From contig NC_083577.1 of the NCBI RefSeq assembly GCF_027579695.1, positions 57,611,783-57,675,782 of the forward strand: 64,000 bases of DNA, given 5' to 3'. The position numbers were made by a program, and so were the translations under genes. The stretch is from Neoarius graeffei. Taxonomy: Eukaryota > Chordata > Actinopteri > Siluriformes > Ariidae. The notes under the pieces are model-generated. The model saw only the letters and a program-made list of their open reading frames with translations, was not told the origin of the DNA and did not search any database. This document shows positions 1 to 11,847 of this stretch, one piece after another (position 1 is the first letter of the stretch; each line of letters begins with the position of its first letter).

Positions 1-642
1 TATAATGGGTGTCTATGGCGTTACACACCAGTGGAGCTCAGGAGTTTAGAGTGTAGGCAGCTTGAAAAAAAAAAAAAGCTCTAACTTTCTCATTTAAACT
101 GTTTTCTCAGCCACAATTTTCACTCTACACACACAATTTTCTCAAAAGTTGTAGTCACACATTGTGTGAATCAAGACAAGTGTCTCCCTGAGCAATAGGA
201 TTTACAGTTTTTGAATGAGAAGCCTGAAAGTAAGGAGAGGACAGCCGCGCTCTCCCATAGACTCACATTATAAACGTGGCGGCCCTTTTACTGCAAAATC
301 AGAAAAGTCACTTGTTTTTAACTCGCTCTAGTGTCCACATTTTTTACACTAGGGACAAAAAAAAAAATAATTACATTTGTGTGTGTTCATGGGAGCCTTG
401 TAGCACTCAGTGTTAAAGAATTTTGTGAATAGCTCCTTTCGTTTCCGTGTAAATCAGCGTTGTTCGAGGAGAGGGAACTCTGAGAAAAAGCGCTCTTTGC
501 TTGTTATATTGTGTCTCTTCCCTGCACCGTTACCAAGGCGACGAGCTCCACTCAGGGAGCAGAGAGGGGCGGGGCTGCTCTCTCTCTCAGAAAAATCATG
601 TTAAAAGGTGTCTCATGCTGCATCAGATTCATCAGAAGGTGG
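1..642. other. Unassigned non-coding stretch at the window edge
   Basis: No gene or transposon terminus could be supported. The stretch has a poly-A run near 65-78, a second A run near 358-367, and a GC-richer block near 520-590. The small open frames are short, overlap on several phases and have no family resemblance. It lies in what should be the long first intron of tsc22d1 on the minus strand. Confidence 0.5.
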
Positions 643-645
643 TAA

Positions 646-1524
646 TGGCCCGGTCACACCGCCCGAACTTTGCTGGAGCGTTCCTGGAGCGGTGAGAAAA
701 ATTCAATCACTGCTCGTAACCATTCACCACCGTTTAACAAAAGTTGGCCCCCGTTAAAGCAACGCCGTATACGCTCGGCCACCGCTGATGTTTCTCAAGG
801 GGCCCTCCTACCGCTCCGAACGTTTTGAGCTGCACAAAATATTGCGAGCGGTGAGGAGGGGGCAATTTTCCGCCTCTGCAAAGTTCACCCCCGCTCCACC
901 AACGCCCAGTCAAAGTTTGGCACTGCTAGACGCAAGTTCGTGGACGCTTGGGTCCGCTAGGCCAACGCAGAAATCTTGAACGCTGGACCACCGCTGCTTC
1001 GCCAGCGTTGCCCGGGCTGCGATTAAACGTTGCACAAACTTCGGTGGAGCGGTTGTAAGCGTTTTACGAGCAGACACGGCTCGTAATTTGTTCGTAGTTC
1101 GTTCGTATTTGGCTATAAATATGGGGAGAAATGGACCAGGAGCTCATTTGGAATCGAGCTGCCGTTGAGTTCAGACCTCATGTATATTGAATTTGCTCAA
1201 AGTTACAGTAAAACTGTATCACCATGGATGCTGAGAGACTTGCTATGATTGGTGCTAAACCAACTTTATACCCCCGCCGAGCCAAAGCCCACATGCGCAG
1301 AACGCCGCTATACCAACGCTCGCGTCACCGCTAAACCAACGCTTGCTACCGCTAAACCAACGCTAAAGCAACGCCGGCTTCAGCGGTGCACCGCTAAGCC
1401 AACGCCCGTGTTTTCGATTTTTTTCCCCATTTTGTGCGCGGTGACGAGCGTTGTCGAAATTCGGCCCCCCCTCCCTACCGTTCAAGGAACGCTCCAGCAA
1501 AGTTCGGGCGGTGTGACTGGGCCA
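646..1524. mobile_element. Harbinger-like non-autonomous DNA transposon, 879 bp
   Basis: Inverted ends pair 646-690 with about 1480-1524; the tips read TGGCCCGGTCACACCGCC and its near complement ending in GGGCCA. A TAA direct repeat flanks it at 643-645 and 1525-1527, which fits the 3-bp TWA target of PIF/Harbinger. The interior is rich in a degenerate short repeat (CCAACGC-like) near 1310-1400. A TATA-like motif near 1112 precedes an ATG at 1224 that opens a 37-codon frame, possibly the retained start of a transposase gene. The ends and target duplication are seen directly; the superfamily is inferred from them. Confidence 0.75.
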
Positions 1525-1527
1525 TAA

Positions 1528-2281
1528 CTCAGGTGACCTGCAAAGAAATTCATTATATTTTGTGAAATTATTCCTGTCTAAATATAGGTTATGGCAGCCA
1601 TCTTGGAAAAAAAAATTCAAAAAAAAGAAAATGCCTGCCTACCGACCCTAGTTTTGAAATCTACGTAACCGGAAACACACTTTTTTTTTTTTTTTTTTTT
1701 TGGCCTAATCTAGGAATTTGAAAATAGGGGACAGATCCCTCACTAGTTGTAGAAACAGGGGACAGAAAATATTAACATGGGTAAAAATATCCCTCATTTG
1801 TTCCAGTTAGTGGGGACAGAAAAATAAGTAATACATTGGTAGATATTTTCAAGAGTACATCTATAAACAGAACAGTTTTATTAATAAAACTAAATACATG
1901 TAACAAACATTCATATCAGATGTTAATCTACATATCATAATTATGGCACTATACATATCCTTTAATACAGTGATATGAAAACCATATCAGCAAACACTTA
2001 TCCACAGTTTATAGTATTGCACAAACATTATGATCAGATCTGAACTTTAAAAAATGTAAAGATTTTAGATCAAAAACTATATGAAGAATTATATACTGCA
2101 AAACCTTACAAATATGACTAGTTTTCTGTTATATGATTAGGTTACTGTTTTACTATAATTCATGTGACTAGCCTATTTTTACCAATTTGACCACCAGTAG
2201 TATAATGTTGCATTTCAAATATGACTAGGTTAATATTGCATATCAAATATGACTAGGTTAATATTACATCATTTGATATAG
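1528..2281. other. AT-rich non-coding stretch
   Basis: No gene is visible. There is a T run near 1681-1700 and locally repeated AT-rich phrases near 2210-2270 (ATATGACTAGGTTAATATT occurs twice in slightly different form). Presumed intron of tsc22d1. Confidence 0.5.
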
Positions 2282-2285
2282 TTAA

Positions 2286-3046
2286 AGGAGTACGCCACCC
2301 CCAGGTGAAATTGAGTCAGTCGCTGCAGTCCCTAGAGTTGGATGAGTGAGCCAAAGCGTTTTGTAGCCAACCCAGCCATTGCCCTGATCTAGAAACGCCC
2401 CGGTTAGCTTAGCTTGGCGTAGTCGCTGTAATCCGGCGTGTCCAGCTAGCATTGTCGTTGCAAAAGTGAATCAAATAACTCAAGATTTTTTATAATTATT
2501 TCTCATGACCTGTACATTCACATCGAGTACACATATCAATGCAAATTAACACGAAGGGATTTACTAGACCTATTTATATATGGAACTATTTTCGGCCACA
2601 GCACAGGCAAAGCACTGCTGCAGGCGCAAAGACACCACGCAGCGCCTGAAAACCCGGAAGTGTTTGAATATCAATGCGCTGCCGAAGCGCGCAGAAGGTG
2701 TTAGTACGCCTGTCATTATAGTGCGGACTTTCCATAGCATAGAAAATCGCTACGTTTCAATTTGTGTAACTGAACTTGTACATCTACTGTCATATACTTG
2801 TATATCACTGGTCATATAAACCTATGTAAACAGGAAAAACGCAGAAGAGTTTGGTCACATCTAACTACAGCCCCAAAAAATACCGTTGGCCATACTGAGC
2901 CTAGCTACATTGCTAACAGGAGTGACAGCGCGTCTGACTGCGTCTGACTGACTGGGAGGTCGCGCAAAGCTCGGATAGGTACGGAGCAGCTCGTCTCAAT
3001 TCAGGTAAGAGCATATTTCATTTTGGAAATACGGTGGACTGTTCCT
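2286..3046. mobile_element. TTAA-flanked MITE-like element (family G), 761 bp
   Basis: TTAA lies on both sides (2282-2285 and 3047-3050). The ends are imperfect inverted repeats beginning AGGA and followed by a CCACC block. A 270-bp inner part (about 2670-2945) recurs in reverse orientation at 13510-13783, so this is a repeat family. TTAA targets are used by piggyBac and Kolobok superfamilies; the AGGA tips do not look like piggyBac, so Kolobok is the better guess. No transposase remains. Confidence 0.65.
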
Positions 3047-3050
3047 TTAA

Positions 3051-4617
3051 AGTTGAATGCACCGACTGGACTCAAGCGCTCCATGGTGTCATGGTAACGC
3101 TGACAATAACATGCAATGTGCATACTGATCAAGATTGTCTACAGTGCGAAAGTGCTCCATTCATGTGTTTGGCTACTTGGCCAATCATTCCAGCACAACA
3201 TAGCTCCTTTTAGCCATACAGTACATTATATTCATTTTAAAGTTTTGAGAAAAGCCAAATAATTAAATTTAAAATTAAGTTTGCCGGGGTGGAGGCATCG
3301 TTTTGTGCAGCAGCCACCACTGTATTCTCATTGACCTCATTTCACACAGCTCAACTTGATGGACATGGAGGGGAAATCTGATTGCGGGGCAACAAAGCAT
3401 GAGCAACACATGGGTCAAGGTTGTATGTTTCGGCCAGATATTTCCTGCTTTATCTAAAACCACAGCAAGACAACATTCCAATTTTGCTGACTCACATGCA
3501 GCATGCAGACCAGCCCAAGGAAAGCCAAGAATAACAGGCACCAACGCTTCAGCTGACAGCACCAGTTTTATAGCCTATTAATATAAATGCAGACACCTAG
3601 AGTCAGCCAATGCATAAACAACAATGACCATTAAATACTTCACTTGGAGTAGCCCTGCTGACAACCTCTAGTCAAATATTTCAATTTCATATTTCTGTTA
3701 ACGGAACACCTCTTACCACTGACTTTACGGAGGACAACAGGGCTGCACGTTAACTTTTTTTGTACCACCACACTACTGAATAATGTAGTTAAACTAGTAA
3801 CAGCGTGACTTGTAGCAAAGATACTTCCCAATACCTCTAGCTAACGCGACTTGAAGAAACGGGGATTGCTCACTAGGAATTGTGGGACTTGATGTTGGAT
3901 GCACGGACTATGTGGACAGGGACATTATTTTTAAATCACATGATCAAGTACAACTAACTACCAAGCAGAACAGTGACACACCGTCGAGCAACCTCACACA
4001 CAAGCAAGTGGCTCTGTCGCTCACACATGAAACTATCACATGGGTGCTACTGCGGTAAATTCATTCATTCATCGCACAGACCGATTTGCGCCATGCGTCA
4101 CACTACAATCCTGGATAACGTATTGTGAAAGGTCGTCAGAACACACCGACATCTGACATACGTGTCCAACATGACACATTCTGGAGTGGCACTTCAGTGA
4201 TTTATGCTAGTGTTGAGCAAGCTAAACGTGAAACTAATCACGTCAGGTCACATTCAGACCTCTACAATTCAGCTCTCAACATGTATAGAGCTCAAGGCAA
4301 GACTCAACTTGGAAAACTGCCAATATGTGCACAGGAACATATTTACCTTAAGGAAGGGACATGACTATAGCTATAATAAAATACTAGCAACTGTCTTCAA
4401 ACAGCACGATGTGGTTTCTTTCTTTTTAGTGAATTAGATCATCTTTGTACATCCAAAACGTACAAGATTGCAGATATGCGTTCTCAGTTAAATGTTCACA
4501 GGATGCGTTGTGCCTTTCTAATGCTTTGTTAAGGAATTTTCCTTTTCTTTATATACTAGTATTTTGAGAGCAAAAATTAATTTTTATTTCTTGATACTTT
4601 TATATGCATAAAAGTAT
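3051..4617. other. Non-coding stretch, presumed tsc22d1 intron
   Basis: No coding segment, RNA gene or transposon terminus could be supported. The short open frames on both strands lack any family signature. Confidence 0.45.
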
Positions 4618-4993
4618 CGGTGGTGTGGTGGTTAGCACGGTTGCCTTACAGCAAGAAGGTTCTGGGTTCGAACCCAGCGGCCGGCGAGGGCCTTTCTGTG
4701 TGGAGTTTGCATGTTCTCCCCGTGTCTGTGTGGGTTTCCTCCGGGTGCTCCGGTTTCCCCCACAATCCAAAGACATGTAGTTAAGTTGACATGGGGCGGC
4801 CTTGGGCTGAGGTGCCCTTGAGCAAGGTACCTGACCCCTGACTGCTCCCCGGGCGCTCTGGTGTGGCTGCCCACTGCTCTGGGTGTGTGCACGCGCGCGT
4901 GTTCACTGCTTCAGATGGGTTAAATGCAGAGGATGAATTTCCACTGTGCTTGAAGTATGCATGTGGCAAATAAAAGGTTTCTTCTTCTTCTTA
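4618..4993 (+). mobile_element. tRNA-derived SINE, short-tail type
   Basis: The 5' part has an RNA polymerase III A-box-like stretch (TGGTGTGGTGGTTAGC) and a B box (GGTTCGAACCC) near 4668. The first 170 bases match the other SINEs in this window, but the 3' half is different: it contains GGGTTAAATGCAGAGGA and ends in a TTC repeat. The same tail type occurs at 20272-20633. I found no clear target duplication. Confidence 0.8.
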
Positions 4994-5043
4994 CTTTCAT
5001 ATATTGCCAGGTCAAACAGCATGTTCTGATTCCAGTTCTCAGT

Positions 5044-5423
5044 CTCATCTCATCTCATTATCTCTAGCCGCTTTACCCTGTTCTACAGGGTCGCAGGCAA
5101 GCTGGAGCCTATCCCAGCTGACTATGGGCGAAAGGCAGGGTACACCCTGGACAAGTCGCCAGGTCATCACAGGGCTGACACAGACACAGACAACCATCCA
5201 CACTCACATTCACACCTACGCTCAATTTTTAGAGTCACCAGTTAACCTAACCTGCATGTCTTTGGACTGTGGGGGAAACCGGAGCACCCGGAGGAAACCC
5301 ACGCGGACACGGGGAGAACATGCAAACTCCGCACAGAAAGGCCCTCGCCGGCCCCGGGGCTCGAACCCAGGACCTTCTTGCTGTGAGGCGACAGCGTTAA
5401 CCACTACACCACCGTGCCGCCCC
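5044..5423 (-). mobile_element. tRNA-derived SINE, long-tail type, minus orientation
   Basis: Full-length copy read on the minus strand: tRNA-like head with A and B boxes at the right, 3' tail with the AGCTGGGATAGGCTCCAGC block and ATGAGATGAGA end at the left. A 12-bp target duplication, CCAGTTCTCAGT, flanks it at 5032-5043 and 5424-5435. The tail resembles the LINE-derived tails described for fish SINEs of the V-SINE type; that family name is from memory. Confidence 0.9.
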
Positions 5424-5435
5424 CCAGTTCTCAGT

Positions 5436-5979
5436 ATGTGTATCAATTTATTCCATCTACATTCACTGGATATGAGCAATCATGTGCTCTGATTGGCTAC
5501 TCTACTACTAGGCTATCAGCTCAGATCATGCATAGAGAAAAACAAAATTGTGGAGTGTTTTACTGAACCAAACGAGGTTGAAATCAAAACTCTACTCGAA
5601 AACAAAACCCCCCAAAAATACAAAGCAACAATATGGAATACAAGTATTCGATGATAAGAACGCATCTTTTTTTTTTTTTTCTCAAGAATTATTATAGCAT
5701 TTTTCACAAACCGCTACTGTCATTTCACTGGTTTGCTTACATTTCTAAGCAGAAATGATTTTGTCAGTTTTGTATAAAAAAAAAGGTTACTTATCGAATT
5801 TGCAAAAAATTAAAAATGCTCCGTTTCTCAAAACCCAGTGAATGTGGATAGAATAAAACAGTTATTCCACTCAATCTCATTATACATGGCTTATAGCCAA
5901 CTATCAGCTCATGTGCAACTCGATTTCATGGAGTAACTAAATTCTTTTTCCTAATGAACACCTGTGTCTCCTGGTCATG

Positions 5980-6015
<36 letters not shown>

Positions 6016-7084
6016 CCCATAAATCTTCACCTACAAAACATAGCGCATAATTTGTGTTTTCTGAAGAATATCAAAGTGTCCTGATGAAAGCAACTCTGCC
6101 TTTTCCAAAGATGATTCCTCTTCTTTTCATCCTCCTGATCTAAAAACAGCAATCTTTGTTTTGATGCTTTCTATAACATGCAGCGTGATCTTTGCATTAC
6201 CAAAAAAAAAAAAAAATTAGAGCACCATAATTGGTAGATTCAACATTCTTTCTAGAAGCTCATTTCTTTTCATGGACAGACAACGCCAAGTATAAACAAT
6301 CTGATCCAATATGAAGTGAGAGGCCTGTTAGACCACTGTTTCATCTAACTGAATTGCAGACCTACTACAGAGCCATCGAATTAAAGGAGACAATGGCCAT
6401 TTTCATCAGTCAATAATACATGCAGTTAATTGACATCCGCTGCAGGAAAAATATTATATACACCCCACTAAGATAAATGTGCTGTAACACATGCTAAGCA
6501 ACTAAAAGCACAAGTGATCATGAAAACAAAACTGATTTAATTAACCTCTGGCAACAGCACCGTCAGCTCTAGAAAGTGAGCAGGTTTATTCCATCTACTA
6601 GCCAGTTCAGTGTTCAGACTGGACTTAAGAGATTGGCTTAACAGACCAGATGTTCTTGTGTTGCCGATCTCAAGCGCTCTCCTGCCTGCCTTGTGTACAG
6701 ACTAGGTACAATATCAGTTTTTCCCTTAAGTATCAGCCAATTCCAATCTGATATTCTAACTACCACACCTTAAAACTGAGTAGTATTTAAAGCAAGCATT
6801 TCACAAATATAGTCATCTTCACTTCAGCTGACCACACTAATTAAACACTACTACTACCCTACAGGAAGAAAAAGTGCCATCAGTATGACTCGTTTTCCAT
6901 GTATTTAGTTGGTTCTTTGTCATCCTCTTTTAGTTTGAAGTATTTCCACACAGGCTACAAGTTAGCCACACTCACATGTGCTTTGGTAAACAGCCAACTG
7001 CTCATTGTCATGGCAACATCATCTAATGTTATCACCATGTGATGTTTCACATTGCTTTGTGCTGCACTGTGCTTTTGGCAACAG
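5436..7084. other. Non-coding stretch with a 34-base G run
   Basis: No gene seen. It contains a T run near 5666-5680, an A run near 6201-6214, and an uninterrupted G34 homopolymer at 5981-6014. Presumed intron of tsc22d1. Confidence 0.5.
5981..6014. repeat. G34 homopolymer
   Basis: Thirty-four consecutive G bases on the plus strand. Such a run can form quadruplex structures in vitro; its exact length is also prone to sequencing and assembly error. Confidence 0.9.
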
Positions 7085-7279
7085 GAATCCGTGTGATCTC
7101 ATCTCATTATCTCTAGCCGCTTTACCCTGTTCTACAGGGTCGCAGGCAAGCTGGAGCCTATCCCAGCTGACTACGGGCGAAAGGCGGGGTACACCCTGGA
7201 AAAGTCGCCAGGTCATCACAGGGCTGACACACAGACACAGACAACCATTCACACTCACTTCACACCTACGGTCAATTTA

Positions 7280-8653
7280 GGCTACATCCACACGACAACG
7301 AGATGTTATTTAAAAATATATCGCGTCCAAATGGGCAACAATCAGTAAAATATCAGGTCCATATGGCAACGCAACGCTTGCTGAAAACGATGCAATACAC
7401 ATGCCACACCTCTAGGGGCGCTGTAAGACGGTCCCTTCGGAGACACCAGAACAATAGAAGTAACGACGCATGCGCATAAACTATTATGCGCAAGACTTCA
7501 TATTAGCCACAAAGTCAGGAAAACCTGTTTGTAAAATTACATTATAATGACCAAATACAATGAAAAGTATTTTTCCTGTCTCACCTGTGAAAGGTAATCC
7601 CATGTGATCTCGTTTGGACAGAAAACCTGTTGGTACAGTTAAACGCAGCTAATCTTTATTCTCCGCTTTGACCTTTCCAAAATGGCGGCGAGGATGACGT
7701 ATGATTCTACGCGGAGGGCGGCGTCTTCAATGGTCCGGAATAAAGTGAATGATACACGTTGATGGAATTAATTTGTTGTTTCTCACCTGTGAAAGGTAAT
7801 CCCATATGATCTCGTTTGGACGGTAAACCTGTTGGTACAGTTAAACGCAGCTAATCTTTATTCTCCGCTTTGACCTATCCAATATGGCGGCGAGGATGAC
7901 GTATGATTCTACGCGGAAGGCGGCGTCTTTAATGGTCCGGAATAAATTGGATTAATTTGCTCCTCTACGCCCTTTTTGAGGAATGTATTGTCGGACTTAA
8001 ATCAACATCTGAAGAGGTGAGATCGCTCCTTTTTTCCCCTATTTTTGCTGGCGGGATTGCACCATTACACAATAAATATTCACAGTGAAAATATTTTGTA
8101 AGCGCGTTTCATGAACCAAGTTATAGGATTTGTTGACAACTCGCATCACAATGAGAAGATCATTGGCACTATTGGTGTTAAGAATCAGACCATTTCATAA
8201 ATGAATATTTTGCTGTAGAGCTGTAGTGTTTGTACAATTGCATGTTTTTGCTTCACTATTACTGTCACTATTCTGCTTCTTGCATTACTACTGTGAACTA
8301 ACACTGAACATAATAATAATAATAATAATAATAATAATATCCAAGCTCGTGTTTCACTCTCACTAGTGCTCTGTAAGGCTTTTTCCTGGTGATATCCTGG
8401 TGATATTCGTTACACTTCTACCCGGTGTGAAGCACTCACAGTCATGTGGTTGTGACGTCATCGTAAACAAATCCGTTCTACTCATCCAGACGACTTCACA
8501 ACAGCAACGTTGCCAGATCTTTCCACTCTGGAACCCGTTCTCAAAAAGATTGCGTTTTGGGCACCCAAAACGCCGGTGCCGTGTGGACGCCAGGCCTAAA
8601 CGATAAGCAATTGTATCGGAGTCACCTGAATCCGTTGCCGTGTGGACAGGGCC
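7280..8653. mobile_element. Harbinger-like non-autonomous element nested in a SINE, 1374 bp
   Basis: It interrupts the SINE at a TTA that is duplicated on both sides (7277-7279 and 8654-8656), the target expected for PIF/Harbinger. The ends are imperfect inverted repeats sharing the core CCACACGNCAACG. Inside is a direct duplication of about 165 bp (around 7583-7750 and 7778-7948). Each copy carries an AATGGCGGCGAGGATGACGT block that looks like a YY1 site followed by a CRE-like TGACGT. A TAA microsatellite lies at 8310-8339. No transposase frame remains. Confidence 0.8.
8310..8339. repeat. (TAA)n microsatellite
   Basis: About ten uninterrupted ATA/TAA units within the Harbinger-like element. 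Confidence 0.9.
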
Positions 8654-8840
8654 TTAGAATCACCAGTTAACCTAACCTGCATGTCTTTGGACTGTGGGGG
8701 AAACCAGAGCACCCGGAGGAAACCCACGCGGACACGGGGAGAACATGCAAACTCCGCGCTGAAAGGCTGTACCCGGACCTTCTTGCTGTGAGGCGACAGC
8801 GCTAACCACTACACCACCATGCCGCCCGAATCCGTGTGAT

Positions 8841-9532
8841 TCTTTAACAAATAGGTCCTGAATAAGATCAAATCTGTCCTTTTATTTTCTGTAAAATCCG
8901 AGCTAGAATTTTCTTGCCTGATACCAATACTGTAGTGCACCTCTTATGCAAGCACAGGGCTTCACAATGAAATTAGAAATGCTACTCTACTATGCAGCAG
9001 CTCTGATCATGCAAATGGCCTAGACACACTGTCCAACGTTTTGCCTTTTCAAAAAGAAAGTAATATGGCAACAAACCAAAGAACAATTAAAATGTTAACT
9101 GAAATAAGGGGGTAATGATGCACTTCGATTACAATTCAATTTGATTCATGATGGTGGTTTTTTTTTTTTTTTTACTTCAGAACTTGATAAAATTCCATTT
9201 TATTTTAAATGAAGAAAAATTTACTAAAAAGACTTTCTGAATCATAAATTATGCAAAATATGCATTTTGTCTGTACAAATTTTAAAAAGTACTAACAGAG
9301 GGTTAACATAGCAAAGAAAATGTTTAATGCCAGCTTAAATTAAATTTTTTTTTTACAAAATGTTTGAGCTGCAAGTGATCACGTTTATTAATAAAAATGC
9401 ACATACTGTGCCCTGGTACACATGTAATGTGTGACGCATGAGATGCAATGTCTGCATATAACACCCTTGCATCTTTTCAGATACAGAAGTATAAATCAGC
9501 CCCAACACTCCATACGGAAAGCCATTTCCATC
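8841..9532. other. AT-rich non-coding stretch
   Basis: No gene or transposon end could be supported. T and A homopolymer runs occur near 9160 and 9345. Confidence 0.5.
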
Positions 9533-9535
9533 TAA

Positions 9536-10208
9536 TGCTGCTTTTCCACTACAAACGCGGCTGAGTCGGGCTGAGCCGTGCCGTACTGAGTCGGGCTGAG
9601 CGGGGCTGTTGGAGTTGCATTTCGACTACAACCGCGCTGAACCGTGCTGGCTGGAAGTGGGTGGACACATTGGGTGGAGTTAGCGAAAGTGGGTGGACGT
9701 CAGGTGATGTCGTTAAGCAGCGCAAACAGTGACATCAGTGAGCTTTTAAGCGGTAGTCTCACGACCCGAATAGTAAACAATAAACATGGAGGACATGGAG
9801 TCGTTAGTGTTGCTGGTCTTGGTGCTGTGGCTTGTTGTCACCGACAACGCAAACAGATACTGGCAAGAGCGTATAGATGAGGCGAGGCGCATAAGGCTTC
9901 AGAAATTCTCGTAATTCGTAATTATTCTTCTTCCGGGTTTGCGGTGTTTACAGATCCCAGCGTGCTCGCGGGGCATGTGTGGGCATGTGAGGACACTCCT
10001 CCTCACCAATCAGTGCACAGGGGAGTGTCTGCTCACGCCCCCAGCCTCACTCGGCACGGTTTGGCTCGCTTCAGCCCCACTCCAAAACGGTGCGAGTTTT
10101 AGGGGCTAAGCAGGGCTGAAGCGAGCTGAGTCGTGCTGGTTTTTGGTAGTCGAAACGCGAGCCGTGTCGGGCTGAAGTGAGCTGAAAAAGGGTAGTGGAA
10201 AAGGGCCA
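9536..10208. mobile_element. Harbinger-like MITE with retained start of a coding frame, 673 bp
   Basis: Inverted ends contain CTTTTCCACTAC on the left and GTAGTGGAAAAGGGCCA on the right. Flanking triplets are TAA (9533-9535) and TTA (10209-10211), consistent with a TWA target. Both arms are rich in GGGCTGAG-like phrases. On the plus strand an ATG at 9786 opens a 42-codon frame, hydrophobic at first and then basic and helical (ending at 9914). It could be the truncated start of the parental transposase; that is an inference. Confidence 0.7.
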
Positions 10209-10211
10209 TTA

Positions 10212-11847
10212 GATAACCGACAGACACTATTGAGACTCTCCCTCTTTTCCAGATTCTAGGCAGTCAGATTCAGCAATTTGGAAATGCACAGCAATGGCAA
10301 GATCACACATCACCTCAAAGTGGCATTAATACCAAAAGAACACACAAATTATTCACAACACCTAGCCTTAGTTGGCTGTTATAATAGCTAGTGAATAAAA
10401 CGTGCTTGCTCAAAATCTGGACCACACAGGACAGAGATCAAACATATCCTTGCAAGTAGTCAAAATGTGCAAGGATTGCAGACCTTTTCCTTTATGACCC
10501 TCCAACCCACAATGTGCTTTCATTTCTGTTTTTGAGGATATTCTGATCCCAATGACAAACGTCAGAAAATCCCAGGCTACTTCTAAAAAGGACCTTCTTA
10601 GGTGAAACACACTTCAAAGGAATATGGATATGCAATAGATATGACAACAGGTCTTTCTAGTGTACATACCAGGAATTAACTTCCAATTAATTTAACAGGA
10701 TAGTACCAAAATCAAACACAGAGCACTGTCACTTTAAGAGCACAGCCTGCTGAACGTGAGACCCAGCTGTATCACAACATAACGCATGCACCTTATCTGT
10801 TCTGGCCTGAACTGGCAGAATGAAAGCATTTCCTCTCCTCTGCCATTCCATAGGGCCCATTAATTGGAGAGATAATCTACTTGATCTCCACACAATGAGC
10901 GATTCATTGAGCCTCTCGTGCACAGCTTGAATAACTGCCAAGGGTAGATAATGTTTAAAAAAAAAACCACACACTAGATAAAAATCATCTTTCTACCAGT
11001 TGACATCATGACACAAAATTACAAACCATTATTAGTGCTGAGTCAGATCAAGAGTATTGCTGGGGATATAATAATTAAAAATAAACAAAAACACCACACA
11101 CAGATGCAGAAAGCTCTCACCTAAACAGCAACAAGACTGAAATTATTAAAAAAAAAAAAAGTCAGTGCAGGCATGTAGAAATGGATAAACATACACGTTT
11201 GGCCCTTGTTGTGCAACTGTGATTCATCAGAGGAGAGATGAGTCAGTCAACATACAGGTTTAATTTAAGACAAATTGCATTCTTCACATAATGTGCACCT
11301 TTAATTGTGTAACAGCTGAAGGCATAAGTGCAGCACATTGGGATAATACGCAGAAAACGTGTCCATTAAACAATCTGTGGCCACATGAAATTATCCTATA
11401 GGACTGAGGTAATCTCCCTGTGTTTGTTTATTAATCTTGTATCAACCCTGTGTCACTTCCGCAGCACCTTACTCAGAAACACGATGCTTCGGGCAGGCAG
11501 TTATTCACTTCCTGTTTAGCCATTCACACCTAAAATTACAACACACAAGCTTCCTCTCACGTTTTGTTAAAGTGAGCAAACCCATCCCAAAAGAAAGGAA
11601 TCATCTGTAAAATAAACATGCATATGACTAAAACAACTAAAATCCAACACCACCCTGTCCACATTTAGCACACCTTCAATGAAAGACAGACACCAGAGTA
11701 TTGTATTATTTAACAAGCAAGTCATCTGTGGTATTGTGGTACTGTGCAAATACTGCCTTTACAAGCTTTCTTTAGTTATTGAACACAAAATACTGGCGTA
11801 AAAAAGCTGGACTAACTTTGAGAATGCAATGCAGTTGTTTTTAGTTA
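10212..11847. other. Non-coding stretch, presumed tsc22d1 intron
   Basis: I see no coding exon, RNA gene or transposon boundary. In particular, no minus-strand frame with the TSC-box and leucine-zipper signature expected for the downstream tsc22d1 exons was found here or elsewhere to the left. Confidence 0.45.

Larger units (their letters stand above)
7098..8827 (-). mobile_element. SINE (long-tail type) split by a Harbinger-like insertion
   Basis: The 3' half of a minus-oriented SINE lies at 7098-7279 and the 5' half at 8654-8827. The two halves join when the 1374-bp insert at 7280-8653 is removed. The outer target duplication GAATCCGTGTGAT is present at 7085-7097 and 8828-8840. The SINE was therefore in place before the DNA transposon landed in it. 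Confidence 0.9.

Noticed and set aside
4660..4690. Possible tRNA genes at the GGTTCGAANCC boxes throughout
   Set aside because: Each is the B box of a SINE. No cloverleaf with paired acceptor stem was evident, and the copies are followed by SINE bodies.
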